From Acidobacteriota bacterium (GTDB lineage: Bacteria; Acidobacteriota; UBA890; WLXD01): a stretch of 16,642 bases of DNA. Below, piece after piece: positions 1 through 6,931 of the stretch. The stretch is from contig JACZXM010000015.1 of assembly GCA_022571615.1 (NCBI GenBank), forward strand, positions 1 through 16,642, written 5' to 3'. The notes under the pieces were generated by a model. It did no database searches and had not been told where the DNA came from. It was given only the letters and a program-made list of their open reading frames with translations. The stretch's first letter is position 1. Each line of letters begins with the position of its first letter. The position numbers and the translations under genes are program-made.

Positions 1-111
1 GAAGTCTTCGGGCATCCCGCGCAGCAGCTGAACCGCAACCGCCACGCCGATTGCCAGACAAACCACCGCCGGTACCAAAAGGGTCGTTCTCGAGATCGTC
101 GTACGGGGCAT
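1..111 (-). CDS. N-terminus of an unknown membrane-anchored protein (partial)
   Basis: The reading frame opens at ATG (111-109) and runs off the window edge, so only 37 codons are visible. They begin MPRTTISRTTLLVPAVV and contain a hydrophobic stretch at about residues 10-30, preceded by two arginines. This looks like an uncleaved signal anchor or a signal peptide. A strong Shine-Dalgarno (GGAAGGAGG on the minus strand, 121-129) sits 9 bases upstream of the ATG, which supports a real start. It lies 62 bases downstream of the hydantoinase-B-like remnant, on the same strand. Too little is visible to name a family. Confidence 0.6.
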   Translation of the reverse strand, partial: MPRTTISRTTLLVPAVVCLAIGVAVAVQLLRGMPEDF

Positions 112-168
112 TGGCCCGGCCCTCCTTCCAAGATTCGGGCCCGCGCAGGCGTGGCGCAGCGTCGCGTT

Positions 169-648
169 CTACCTTAACCGAACGGCTCCCACTTTTCGCC
201 AGGCATGGCCACTTGCGGCCGGGTCTGTCCCCCCATTCCGCCCCCGCCCGGAGAGCGAATGCTGATGATGTCGCCGGCTTCCAGGTCGAGCCGTGCACGA
301 TGTCGCACCGGGTTCCAGCCAACAGGCGGCGCTTTCACCACGGGATCTCCTGTCCACTGAAGTCGAAAAAGCGGCCGCGTGTCCGAGCGCGCGGTGACCG
401 ACACCGATACCGGCGTTGTTGATCAGCAGGTCCAGCCCCCCTGGCGGTAGACTTTCGGCCAAGCTCTCGACGCTCGCCGTGTCGGAGACATCCAGCCGGG
501 CGGTGCGCACGCCGAGCTGCATCAGGTCGTCTGCGGAGGCCGAATCTCTGTAGGTCGCCAGCACATCGTCACCACGATCCGCTAGTTGCCGCGCCAGCTC
601 GATCCCCAGACCTCGATTGGCACCGGTGATCAGCACCCGCAGACCCAT
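169..648 (-). pseudogene. Truncated short-chain dehydrogenase (SDR) running out of frame into hyuB remnant
   Basis: From ATG at 648 the protein starts MGLRVLITGANRGLG, with the NAD(P)-binding TGxxxGxG loop (T8-G15). It continues through a Rossmann core to DLLINNAGIG (about residues 73-82), the SDR NNAG motif. After about residue 84 (base ~397) SDR similarity stops: the catalytic Tyr-x3-Lys region and the rest of a ~230-250 residue enzyme are absent. The frame instead crosses the hydantoinase-B-like remnant in the wrong frame to a stop at 169. A GTG at 693 could extend the N-terminus by 15 residues, but the ATG fits the family better. The product, if made, should have no dehydrogenase activity. 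Confidence 0.6.
174..404 (-). pseudogene. C-terminal remnant of a hydantoinase B / oxoprolinase-like protein
   Basis: This frame encodes about 75 residues including RLDLEAGDIISIRSPGGGGM near the end, then stops at TAA (174-176). The 'GD(V/I)(I/L)SIR(T/S)PGGGG' signature is the conserved C-terminal end of HyuB-family subunits (N-methylhydantoinase B, 5-oxoprolinase beta half), which are normally 500-600 residues long. The rest of the gene is missing. Just upstream the frame closes with a stop at 423-425, and the DNA there codes in another frame for a short-chain dehydrogenase. The only possible start is a GTG at 404, with no clear ribosome site. I read it as the 3' stump left by a deletion or rearrangement; a misassembly would look the same. 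Confidence 0.6.
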
Positions 649-686
649 GGCTACACCCCGCAGGAATTCGTCCCAGCAATTCGGTT

Positions 687-714
687 CTGTCACTGGCGAC
701 TCGCACCAGGACAG
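687..714 (-). terminator. Candidate hairpin after dinB
   Basis: CTGTC-A-CTGG (687-696) pairs with CCAG-GACAG (706-714) with one bulged A and a 9-base loop, in the spacer between the dinB stop and the SDR start. No U-run follows on the minus strand, so intrinsic termination is uncertain. Confidence 0.25.
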
Positions 715-752
715 CGGTCGGCTCCACGGTCAAGTCTATCAAGCCCGGCCTG

Positions 753-1838
753 CTAATCGTGCTCGAAGAGACGGAGCTGCGGCGCGCGCAGATCCGGCCG
801 CGCCTGCAGTTCCTCCGGCGACCCGATGTTGTGCACGCCGAGCCCGACCAACCGCATGGCCTGCCCTCGTCTCAGTCCTACCCGGCGGGCGAGCTCCCGC
901 GCGATGGCGAGCAGTTGTTCGGGGCTGCGCACTCCCTCTGCGGCGGTGTACGAGCGCGTGATCGTGCGGAAATCACGGAATCGGACCTTGAGAGTCACCG
1001 TGCGCGCGAACAGATCGCGGCGCTCCAGCCCGGCGGCGATCCGTTCGGCAAAGCTGCGCACGTGTGGAGCGGCTTCGGCCCAGCTGTAGATGTCCTTGTC
1101 GAAGGTCGTCTCGGCTGAGATCGACTTGGGTCGTCCTGGCGGTGATACCTCGCGCTGATCCTCGCCGCGGGCCAGCTCCACCATCCGGGTGCCATGCTTG
1201 CCGAGTAGCCTACCCAGGGCGTCCGAGTCGGCCGTGGCAAGCTCGCCGATGCTCGTGTAGCCCGCATCCCGGAGGCGCTGGGCGGTCGAAGGGCCGACTC
1301 CCCGCAACCGCTCGACTGGAAGTGGCGCCAGGATCGCGGCGGCTTCACGTTCGCGGATCCAGGTCAGCCCGTCGGGTTTGTCCATGTCCGAGGCGAGCTT
1401 GGCCAACAGCTTGTTGTGCGCCACCCCCGCCGAGACCGTCAATCCCGTCCGCTCTCGTACCTGTTGCTTGATCCTGCGGGCGATCTGGAGCCCGCTGGCG
1501 GTGTGATGGCTGACATCCAGGTAGGCCTCGTCCAATGACAGCGGCTCCACGAGCTCGCTCCAACTACGGTAGATAGAGAAGACTTGGCGCGAGAGTTCCC
1601 GATAGCGCTCGAAGCGAGGCTGCAGGTAGATTCCTTCGGGGCACCTCCGCCGGGCCACGGCCATCGGAAGCGCCGAGTGGACCCCGAAGGCCCGCGCCTC
1701 GTACGAGGCCGAGGCCACTACGCCGCGGCTCCCCAATCCGCCCACGATCACCGGCGTTCCGGCCAGTCGCGGGTCGTCGAGCAGCTCGACGCTCGGATAG
1801 AAGGCATCGAGGTCGAGATGAAGGATCGTTCTCGACAT
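753..1838 (-). CDS. dinB: DNA polymerase IV (Y-family translesion polymerase)
   Basis: This is a 361-residue error-prone polymerase of the DinB family, expected to copy past damaged template bases in the cytoplasm. The palm carries the metal-binding acidic residues: HLDLDAF (D9) and SLDEAYLD (D103, E104). The helix-hairpin-helix region is visible as LRGVGPSTAQRLRDAG, and a little-finger domain follows. The last residues contain QLRLF (354-358), a sliding-clamp binding motif of the QLxLF type, so the protein looks complete and clamp-dependent. I chose the ATG giving MSRTILHLDLDAF; an ATG four codons upstream (1850) is also open. It diverges from the PLP enzyme across 61 bases. No LexA box was recognised in that gap. 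Confidence 0.93.
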   Translation of the reverse strand: MSRTILHLDLDAFYPSVELLDDPRLAGTPVIVGGLGSRGVVASASYEARAFGVHSALPMAVARRRCPEGIYLQPRFERYRELSRQVFSIYRSWSELVEPLSLDEAYLDVSHHTASGLQIARRIKQQVRERTGLTVSAGVAHNKLLAKLASDMDKPDGLTWIREREAAAILAPLPVERLRGVGPSTAQRLRDAGYTSIGELATADSDALGRLLGKHGTRMVELARGEDQREVSPPGRPKSISAETTFDKDIYSWAEAAPHVRSFAERIAAGLERRDLFARTVTLKVRFRDFRTITRSYTAAEGVRSPEQLLAIARELARRVGLRRGQAMRLVGLGVHNIGSPEELQARPDLRAPQLRLFEHD

Positions 1839-1899
1839 GACCCATGCCATGCTAGCAGGCCTCGGGGGCAGTCTGCGCCCTACTCAATAGCCAGATTGG

Positions 1900-3012
1900 A
1901 TGACGGATATGACCGCATCGATCTCGAGTCCGTGCAGCGAAGCCCTCTCCGAGCTGCCGACTCCTGCACTCATCGTCGATCTCGACAAACTGGAGTCGAA
2001 TCTCGAGCGCATGCAGGCGCGGGCCGGGGATCTATCGGTGCGACTCCGGCCGCATGTCAAGACCCATAAGTGTGTCGAGATTGCCCAGCTTCAACTGGAA
2101 GCCGGCGCCGTCGGGATCACCGTCTCGACACTCTACGAAGCGGAGGTCTTCGCCGGCGCCGGTTTCGAGGACATTACCTGGGCGTTTCCGTTGATCCTCT
2201 CGCGGGTCGGGCAAGCAGCTCGCCTCAGCCGCAGGATCCGTCTCGGCGTGACCGTCGATTCGCCGCAGGCAGTGGCGGCGTTGACCGCCAGCGGGGAGCG
2301 GTTCCATGTGTGGATGAAGGTGGACTGCGGGTATCACCGCGCCGGGGTCGATCCGGTATCCGGAGCCCCGTTGAGGCTTGCAGCCGACATCGAGGCCGGC
2401 GGTCATGAGCTTGTGGGCCTTCTGTCGCATTCGGGCAACGCGTACGACGAACGCACCCTGGCGGGTCGGGCCGCTGTTGCCGAGGCCGAGCGCGAGCGCA
2501 TCACCACACTGGCAGGACGACTTCGAGCGGCCGGTTTCGAGGTACCCGAGCTCAGCGTCGGCTCGACGCCGGGGATGACCGCGGTGGCGCACCTGGCGGG
2601 GGTTACCGAGATGCGTCCGGGCAACTATGCCTACTTCGATCGCACCCAGGTGGGGCTCGGAAGCTGCGCCGTAGCCGACTGTGCGCTAACGGTGCTCGCG
2701 AGCGTGGTCTCCTGCCAGGCCGACCATTGCGTGATCGACGCCGGCGCTCTCGCGCTATCGAAGGATAGCGGACCGGCGGACTCGGTTATGGGCGGCGTGT
2801 TCGTCGACGCGACGTCGGGAGAGCTCGATGAGGAGCTCGTGGTCACCTCGCTGAGCCAGGAACACGGCAAGCTGAATGCGCCCCTTCCGGTGGGCACCCG
2901 GGTCCGGGTGTTGCCGAACCATTCCTGCTTGGCGGCAGCGTGTTTTGACCAGATGGTCGGCGTTCGAGGTGAGGAAGTCGTGGCGAGCTGGCGGGTCTGG
3001 AACGGGCGTTGA
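1900..3012 (+). CDS. D-serine dehydratase / D-threonine aldolase-like PLP enzyme
   Basis: This 370-residue protein belongs to the alanine-racemase-fold, metal-dependent D-amino-acid lyase group (DSD1-like D-serine dehydratase, D-threonine aldolase). The N-terminal LPTPALIVDLD leads into RPHVKTHK, where K54 is the expected Schiff-base lysine for pyridoxal phosphate. Near the C-terminus PNHSC (H341, C343) matches the His-x-Cys zinc site of D-serine dehydratases. The internal VWMKVDCGYHRAGV segment is also typical of the fold. It would deaminate D-serine or cleave D-threonine-type beta-hydroxy amino acids; the sequence does not decide the substrate. The first ATG (1900) is used; the ribosome site is weak, and an ATG three codons later is possible. 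It is monocistronic by layout. Confidence 0.85.
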   Translation: MTDMTASISSPCSEALSELPTPALIVDLDKLESNLERMQARAGDLSVRLRPHVKTHKCVEIAQLQLEAGAVGITVSTLYEAEVFAGAGFEDITWAFPLILSRVGQAARLSRRIRLGVTVDSPQAVAALTASGERFHVWMKVDCGYHRAGVDPVSGAPLRLAADIEAGGHELVGLLSHSGNAYDERTLAGRAAVAEAERERITTLAGRLRAAGFEVPELSVGSTPGMTAVAHLAGVTEMRPGNYAYFDRTQVGLGSCAVADCALTVLASVVSCQADHCVIDAGALALSKDSGPADSVMGGVFVDATSGELDEELVVTSLSQEHGKLNAPLPVGTRVRVLPNHSCLAAACFDQMVGVRGEEVVASWRVWNGR

Positions 3013-3024
3013 CCAGAATCGCGG

Positions 3025-3044
3025 TTGCACCAGTTTCGGTGCAA
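3025..3044 (+). terminator. Candidate hairpin between convergent genes
   Basis: TTGCACC (3025-3031) and GGTGCAA (3038-3044) form a perfect 7-bp stem with a 6-base loop, 12 bases after the PLP-enzyme stop. The following TTCGCCCG is not a U-tract. A second short hairpin-like element, GTTG-TTTTT-CAAC, lies near 3090. The region separates this gene from the oppositely oriented Nudix gene. Confidence 0.35.
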
Positions 3045-3116
3045 TTCGCCCGAAGCCGTGACCGGGGCTGGTTGTAGCCAACGGCCAGTTGTTTTTCAAC
3101 AGGGTCTTGCACACGT

Positions 3117-3533
3117 TCAGTGGAAGCTCAGTTCACCGTTCAGCAGCCCCTCGACGATTCTGGCGTTGGGAGGTGGTACCGGGTAATGGGGAAGCTCCTG
3201 CAGCGGCACCCAGGCCAGGGCGCGGTGCACCAATGGCCGCAGGGAGCCGCGGAGCGTGGCGCTGAAGAATCGGATCCACACGGTCTTGTCGGGGTAGGGG
3301 TGCACCACCGTTGCCAGCTGGGGCCCGATGGTGGAGTCCACATCGAGCTCCTCGCGCAGCTCACGGCGCAAAGCGGCTGACGGCGACTCCCCGTGTTCGA
3401 TCTTGCCGCCGGGAAACTCCCACATCAGGGGCAGGTGGTTGCCGCCGTGCCGCTGGCACAGAAGCACACGCTCCGCGCGCATGACTACCGCGGCGACGAC
3501 CGGGATCGCATCCTTAGGAGGGAGAATGCTCAT
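3117..3533 (-). CDS. mutT: MutT-type Nudix hydrolase
   Basis: This 138-residue protein fits the size and pattern of MutT-like pyrophosphohydrolases, which remove 8-oxo-dGTP and similar damaged nucleotides. The Nudix box is clear: G43-x5-E49-x7-R57-E58-L59-x-E61-E62, with Asp64 in place of the usual glycine. It is preceded by MWEFPGGKIEHGE, a hallmark of the MutT subgroup. A downstream VHPYPDKTVWIRFFSATL strand also fits the family. I start at ATG 3533 (MSILPPKDAIPVVAAVV); the longer open frame upstream lies inside the neighbouring gene. The start overlaps the end of the upstream membrane-protein gene by 20 bases, so the two are co-transcribed. The symbol is by family resemblance; the substrate is not proven. 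Confidence 0.85.
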   Translation of the reverse strand: MSILPPKDAIPVVAAVVMRAERVLLCQRHGGNHLPLMWEFPGGKIEHGESPSAALRRELREELDVDSTIGPQLATVVHPYPDKTVWIRFFSATLRGSLRPLVHRALAWVPLQELPHYPVPPPNARIVEGLLNGELSFH

Positions 3534-3981
3534 CTTCTGACGCGCCCGGGTCCAGGTCCTGGCGTACCGCCCGGCAGCGAGCCAGGACGTCGCCCATTTT
3601 GATCGCGTGGGCCAGTGCACCCTCCAGGTACAGGCGCGCCTGCCCAGGGGTGGGCTCGGAGTCCGTCAGCTCCGTTAGGTTGTCCCGCAGCACCCAGGCC
3701 GATCGCTCCCCGTCGGCAACGATCGCATCGAGGCGCGCCGAGGCGCGCCGGGACGTGTCGTGTGCTCGCCGGAGAGCCCGCTGTGCCTCGCCCCAGTGGG
3801 AGCGGAAGTAGAAGGCCGCTCCGCACCAGAAAAGCAGAAACCCCAGGCCGATACGACCCCAGGGCAAGGGCGCGACGGTTGATGCCAGCACCACGGCGCC
3901 GCGGTCCAGACCGAATACCGGTACCAGCACGGCGGCCACTGCGCCGACGATCAGCCAGCGGTAATCCTGTAGTCGCGACAT
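3514..3981 (-). CDS. Unknown small membrane protein with two helices and a helical tail
   Basis: This 155-residue protein starts MSRLQDYRWLIVGAVAAVLV. Two hydrophobic segments (about 8-36 and 42-58) are followed by a long, charged, probably helical region rich in Arg, Ala and Leu (about 64-145). The start is supported by GGAGGAG a few bases upstream of the ATG. The C-terminus overlaps the start of the Nudix gene by 20 bases, making a two-gene unit. A perfect 10-bp tandem duplication at 3731-3750 falls within it without breaking the frame. I do not recognise the family. The two-helix hairpin plus soluble tail would fit a membrane-tethered adaptor, but no function can be assigned. Confidence 0.65.
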   Translation of the reverse strand: MSRLQDYRWLIVGAVAAVLVPVFGLDRGAVVLASTVAPLPWGRIGLGFLLFWCGAAFYFRSHWGEAQRALRRAHDTSRRASARLDAIVADGERSAWVLRDNLTELTDSEPTPGQARLYLEGALAHAIKMGDVLARCRAVRQDLDPGASEDEHSPS

Positions 3982-4021
3982 CGCTCCTCCGGGTGCCGGA
4001 TCGTACCATGTCGCGAACCGC

Positions 4022-4073
4022 GCAGGCCGTGGTGGAAGTGGGGCGTGTCCATCCCACTTCCACCACCGCCTGC
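4022..4073. repeat. Strong interrupted palindrome in a divergent spacer
   Basis: GTGGTGGAAGTGGG (4029-4042) and CCCACTTCCACCAC (4053-4066) are perfect inverted repeats around a 10-base loop. Past a single C/C mismatch the stem extends by six more pairs (GCAGGC 4022-4027 with GCCTGC 4068-4073), giving 20 paired positions. It lies between the divergent starts at 3981 and 4175, 41 bases upstream of the minus-strand gene. It could be a REP/MITE-like element, a regulator binding site or an RNA hairpin. No U-run on either strand makes it look like a plain terminator. Confidence 0.75.
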
Positions 4074-4077
4074 TCGA

Positions 4078-4106
4078 TTGACCGCCTCTGTATGCCAGGC
4101 TACCTT
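4078..4106 (+). promoter_or_regulatory. Candidate sigma-70 promoter for moaD-moaE
   Basis: TTGACC (4078-4083, five of six consensus -35 bases) and TACCTT (4101-4106, weak -10) are separated by 17 bases. Transcription would begin near 4112, about 63 bases upstream of the moaD start. An ATG at 4113 opens a 21-codon frame ending GTGA across the moaD start; it may be a leader peptide or chance. Confidence 0.35.
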
Positions 4107-4174
4107 GTCCATATGAGCTCCTTGGCAGCTGTCGCGCATCGCGAGGCGGATTCCGCCGCCGACGGCTTCGGACG

Positions 4175-4459
4175 GTGAGGGAAGTGCTGCGCATCCGCGT
4201 GCGGCTGTTTGCCCGCCCGCGAGAGATCTGCGGTACCGATACTCTTGATCTCGAGCTGCCCGTGACGGCTACGGCATCGGACTGTTTTACCGCGCTCGCG
4301 AGCAGGCATCCCGAGCTAAAGTCGCTGCGTGAGGCGCTGATGGTGGCGGTAAACGAGGAATACGCGCAGTGGAATACGCAGCTTGCTGACGGTGATGTTG
4401 TGGCGCTGATCCCGCCGGTCAGCGGCGGCTGCGGCCGGGCGGGAACGTGGCCGCGATGA
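4175..4459 (+). CDS. moaD: Molybdopterin synthase small subunit MoaD, with C-terminal extension
   Basis: This 94-residue ubiquitin-like sulfur carrier supplies the thiocarboxylate used by MoaE to convert precursor Z (cPMP) to molybdopterin. The family pattern is visible: VRLFARPREICG at the start, an internal VAVNEEYA, and DGDVVALIPPVSGG. In MoaD the Gly-Gly (here 84-85) must be the C-terminus so that it can be adenylated and thiolated. Here nine residues follow (CGRAGTWPR) before TGA at 4457. Activity would therefore need proteolytic trimming, as in fused MoaD-MoaE (MoaX) proteins, or the gene has lost its original stop (TGC in place of TGA would explain it). GTG 4175 is used as start; GTG 4184 is an alternative. 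The stop overlaps the moaE start. Confidence 0.9.
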   Translation: MREVLRIRVRLFARPREICGTDTLDLELPVTATASDCFTALASRHPELKSLREALMVAVNEEYAQWNTQLADGDVVALIPPVSGGCGRAGTWPR

Positions 4460-4908
4460 GCCAGCCCGGGCGGCTTCCGCGGGTCCGGGTTACCGATAGG
4501 CCGATCTCTGCCGACCGCCTCGCACGGAGCGTGGCATCCCCGCACGCGGGCGCAATCGCGACGTTCGAGGGCGTTGTACGCGATCACCACGGCGGCAAGA
4601 GCGTCGCGTTCCTCGCGTACGAGGCCTATGCCCCGATGGCTGAGAAGATCCTGCAGCAGATCGCCAGCGAAGCCGCCAGACGATGGCGGATCGAGGCCGT
4701 GGCGGTGCACCATCGTACCGGCAGGCTCGGGATTGGAGAGGTGTCCGTAGCGATAGCAGTCTCGTCGGCCCACCGCGGCGAGGCTTTCGAGGCCCTGCGC
4801 TACGTCATCGATACGATCAAGGAACGAGCCCCAATTTGGAAACGTGAGACGGGCCCCGACGGCTCGTTTTGGATCGAGGGACCGGATTACGTGCGGGCTG
4901 GCGACTAA
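4456..4908 (+). CDS. moaE: Molybdopterin synthase large subunit MoaE
   Basis: This 150-residue protein has normal MoaE length. It is the catalytic subunit of molybdopterin synthase and inserts two sulfurs from MoaD thiocarboxylate into cPMP. Recognisable segments are GAIATFEGVVRDHHGGKSV, LAYEAYAPMAEK, VHHRTGRLGIGEVSVAI and the active-site stretch IKERAPIWKRE, with lysines 122 and 129 corresponding to the conserved catalytic pair. I start at ATG 4456, whose ATGA overlaps the moaD stop and implies translational coupling. A GTG three codons upstream (4447) is the alternative. No other cofactor-biosynthesis genes (moaA, moaC, moeA) are present in the window. Confidence 0.94.
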   Translation: MSQPGRLPRVRVTDRPISADRLARSVASPHAGAIATFEGVVRDHHGGKSVAFLAYEAYAPMAEKILQQIASEAARRWRIEAVAVHHRTGRLGIGEVSVAIAVSSAHRGEAFEALRYVIDTIKERAPIWKRETGPDGSFWIEGPDYVRAGD

Positions 4909-4929
4909 GGGTTCGTGCCGGTCCCTGCG

Positions 4930-4938
4930 TGCTAGAAT
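4930..4938 (+). promoter_or_regulatory. Candidate extended -10 promoter, possibly leaderless
   Basis: TGC-TAGAAT (4930-4938) is an extended -10 element (TGn plus five of six TATAAT bases). The ATG of the TPR gene follows seven bases after it, so a transcript would start at or next to the start codon. No convincing -35 box and no Shine-Dalgarno are present in the 37-base gap after moaE. Confidence 0.4.
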
Positions 4939-4945
4939 CGCGCCC

Positions 4946-5728
4946 ATGTCGAAGGCCTTTTCCCGCAAGGATCTCAAGCACCAGGACGAGTTCCTTACCG
5001 GTGCGACCCACCTGGCGCAGTGGTTCATTCAGCGTCGCAAGAGCATCGGCCTGATCCTGCTGATCGTGATCGCCGCGGTGTCCGTGTTGCTCGGCATGCG
5101 GAGCTACCGGTTGCGACAGGAGCAGGATGCGGCCGCCATGCTCGCGGTGGCACTGCGCATCTACAATTCTCCGGTCGTTCCCGAGACGGAAGGCTCGATC
5201 GCGGTTGCCGAAGCAGACGAACACGGCACCGGCGGGCACACACACTACCCCTCGCTCGAGACCAAGCTCGAGGCGTCGGTGGCGGCGCTCGAACCGATCG
5301 TGCAGGAGCACCCCGCAAGGCCATCGGGCCGCATGGCGGCGTTCTATCTCGGCAACGCGTTGGCGAACCTGGGGCAGTCCGACGCGGCGATCGCCGCGCT
5401 CGAGCAGGCGGCGAAGTCCTCGGCCCCGATGCTCGAGGCGATGGCGCGCCTCCGTCTGGGCCACTTGTATGTCGACCTGGAGCGCTACGAGTATGCCGTC
5501 GCCGCGTTTCGACCGCTGACCGAGAATCCACCCGAGGGATTCCCCGTCGAGGAGGCCCTGGCGTCCAAGGCTAGGGCCCACGAGGCCGCCGGCGATCCGC
5601 AGTCGGCGATGCTCGCCTATCAACGCATCGTCGAGGATCACCCGACGTCGATCTACGCGACGGTGGCCCGCACGCACGCTCAGGAGCTCGCGGCAAGCCT
5701 TGGTGTGGACCTCGACATCGAAAGCTGA
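4946..5728 (+). CDS. Membrane-anchored tetratricopeptide-repeat protein (YfgM-like layout)
   Basis: The 260-residue product has a short charged cytoplasmic N-terminus (MSKAFSRKDLKHQDEF), one transmembrane helix (about residues 33-50), then a helical, presumably periplasmic domain. TPR-like helix pairs are visible at about 129-156 (AAFYLGNALANLGQSDAAIA), 164-191 (LGHLYVDLERYEYAVAAF) and 203-232 (HEAAGDPQSAMLAYQRIVEDHP). A His-rich loop, DEHGTGGHTHYP, lies at 91-102. The layout resembles YfgM-type or outer-membrane-assembly-associated TPR proteins, which bind other envelope proteins. The start at ATG 4946 gives a family-like N-terminus; the frame is open further upstream but overlaps moaE. The gene ends one base before deoB. 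No specific partner can be named. Confidence 0.75.
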   Translation: MSKAFSRKDLKHQDEFLTGATHLAQWFIQRRKSIGLILLIVIAAVSVLLGMRSYRLRQEQDAAAMLAVALRIYNSPVVPETEGSIAVAEADEHGTGGHTHYPSLETKLEASVAALEPIVQEHPARPSGRMAAFYLGNALANLGQSDAAIAALEQAAKSSAPMLEAMARLRLGHLYVDLERYEYAVAAFRPLTENPPEGFPVEEALASKARAHEAAGDPQSAMLAYQRIVEDHPTSIYATVARTHAQELAASLGVDLDIES

Positions 5729-6904
5729 GTGAGCAGGCGCTTCGGCATATTCGCGGTGGTCGTTTGCGACAGCGTAGGGTGCGGCGAGGCTCCCGACGCG
5801 GTGGAGTTTGGCGACCAAGGTGCCAACACGCTGGCCCATGTGATCGAGTCGCAACACCCGCGGCTTCCGAACCTGGCGCGACTGGGGCTTGATCGGATTC
5901 CCGGGGTTCCGCCGCTCGCCGGCCGCACCGCAGAACCGGGCGCGGCATGGGGGCGGATGGTGCAGCAATCACCCGCCAAGGACACGATGCTCGGTCATTG
6001 GGAACTCATGGGGGTCATCGCCGAGCACGGTTTCCCACTCTACCCCGAAGGCTTCCCGGAGGAGATACTGGCACCGTTCCGCGCCCGAATCGGCCGCGAC
6101 ATCCTGGGGAACCGGGCCGCTTCTGGAACCGAGATCATCAAGGAGCTCGGTGGCGAGCACGTTCGTACCGGGCGACCAATCGTCTACACGTCCGGTGACA
6201 GCGTCTTCCAGATCGCCGCTCACGAGGACGTCATCGGGGTGGAGGACCTGTACGCCATGTGCCGCATTGCACGCCAGCAGCTACGAGGTGAGCATGGGGT
6301 CGGGCGTGTCATCGCGCGCCCATTCGTCGGCCACAACTCGGATGATTTCAAGCGCACGGTACGCCGCAAGGACCTGCCGCTGCCGCCACCGGCGCCGACA
6401 GCGCTCGACCATCTGCAGGCAGCCGGGATCGGCACCTACGCGATCGGCAAGATCCACGATATCTTTGCCGGTCACGGAATCACGCAGTACGAGAAGACGC
6501 CCGACAATGCAGCAGGGATCGAGGCCACTCGTGTCGCCCTGGCAACGACGCCGCAGCCGTTTGTCTTCACCAACCTGGTCGACTTTGATGCGGAATTCGG
6601 CCACCGCAACAACCCTGCTGGGTACGCTGCGGCGCTCGAGCAGTTCGACCGCGCGGTGCCGGAGCTGCTTGCCGCACTGCCGGAGGACGGGTGCCTGGTG
6701 ATCACGGCGGATCATGGTAATGATCCCACCACTCCTGGGACCGACCACTCGCGTGAGTGTGTTCCGCTGCTGGTTGCAGGCGCGCAGGTCGGTTGCCACG
6801 ACTTGGGCACGCGCGCCACGTTCGCCGATCTCGCGGCAACGATCCTGGACAACTTCGGCGTCGACGCGCCGACTGCTGGCCGGTCGTTCTTGTCCGAGAT
6901 CTAG
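5729..6904 (+). CDS. deoB: Phosphopentomutase
   Basis: This 391-residue enzyme of the alkaline phosphatase superfamily interconverts (deoxy)ribose-1-phosphate and -5-phosphate in nucleoside salvage and breakdown. All expected metal and active-site residues are present: D14 in CDSVGCGE, the phosphorylated threonine T86 in AKDTMLGHWE, D287 and H292 in VDFDAEFGH, D328/H329 in TADHGND, and H340 in GTDHSRE. Length matches the usual ~390-410. Translation starts at GTG 5729, immediately after the TPR gene stop with no gap, so reinitiation or coupling is likely. No other nucleoside-catabolism gene (deoA, deoD, cdd, deoC) is adjacent. The stop codon forms part of the hairpin that follows. Confidence 0.95.
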   Translation: MSRRFGIFAVVVCDSVGCGEAPDAVEFGDQGANTLAHVIESQHPRLPNLARLGLDRIPGVPPLAGRTAEPGAAWGRMVQQSPAKDTMLGHWELMGVIAEHGFPLYPEGFPEEILAPFRARIGRDILGNRAASGTEIIKELGGEHVRTGRPIVYTSGDSVFQIAAHEDVIGVEDLYAMCRIARQQLRGEHGVGRVIARPFVGHNSDDFKRTVRRKDLPLPPPAPTALDHLQAAGIGTYAIGKIHDIFAGHGITQYEKTPDNAAGIEATRVALATTPQPFVFTNLVDFDAEFGHRNNPAGYAAALEQFDRAVPELLAALPEDGCLVITADHGNDPTTPGTDHSRECVPLLVAGAQVGCHDLGTRATFADLAATILDNFGVDAPTAGRSFLSEI

Positions 6905-6925
6905 CCCGCTGAGAAATGCGGGCTA
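6902..6925. terminator. Hairpin between convergent deoB and ccm operon
   Basis: TAGCCCGC (6902-6909, starting with the deoB stop codon) and GCGGGCTA (6918-6925) make a perfect 8-bp stem with an 8-base loop. It lies 7 bases before the ccmD stop, between two converging units, so it could serve both strands. A U-tract is lacking on either side. Confidence 0.5.
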
Positions 6926-6931
6926 AGCAAG

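Noticed and set aside
3731..3750. Tandem duplication of AGGCGCGCCG
   Set aside because: It is only two 10-base units inside a coding gene, and the frame stays open, so it is ordinary local GC-rich duplication.
4022..4073. The palindrome as a CRISPR repeat or tRNA arm
   Set aside because: It is a single copy with no spaced repeats, and no tRNA anticodon or T-loop pattern is found around it.
3514..5028. A 504-codon minus-strand open frame covering moaD and moaE
   Set aside because: Only its last 155 codons look like protein, with their own ribosome site and start at 3981. The rest is the antisense of clear moaD/moaE and of the spacer.
4817..5968. A 383-codon minus-strand open frame
   Set aside because: It is antisense to the TPR gene and deoB, is very rich in Arg and His, and shows no recognisable domain. 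High GC explains the lack of stops.
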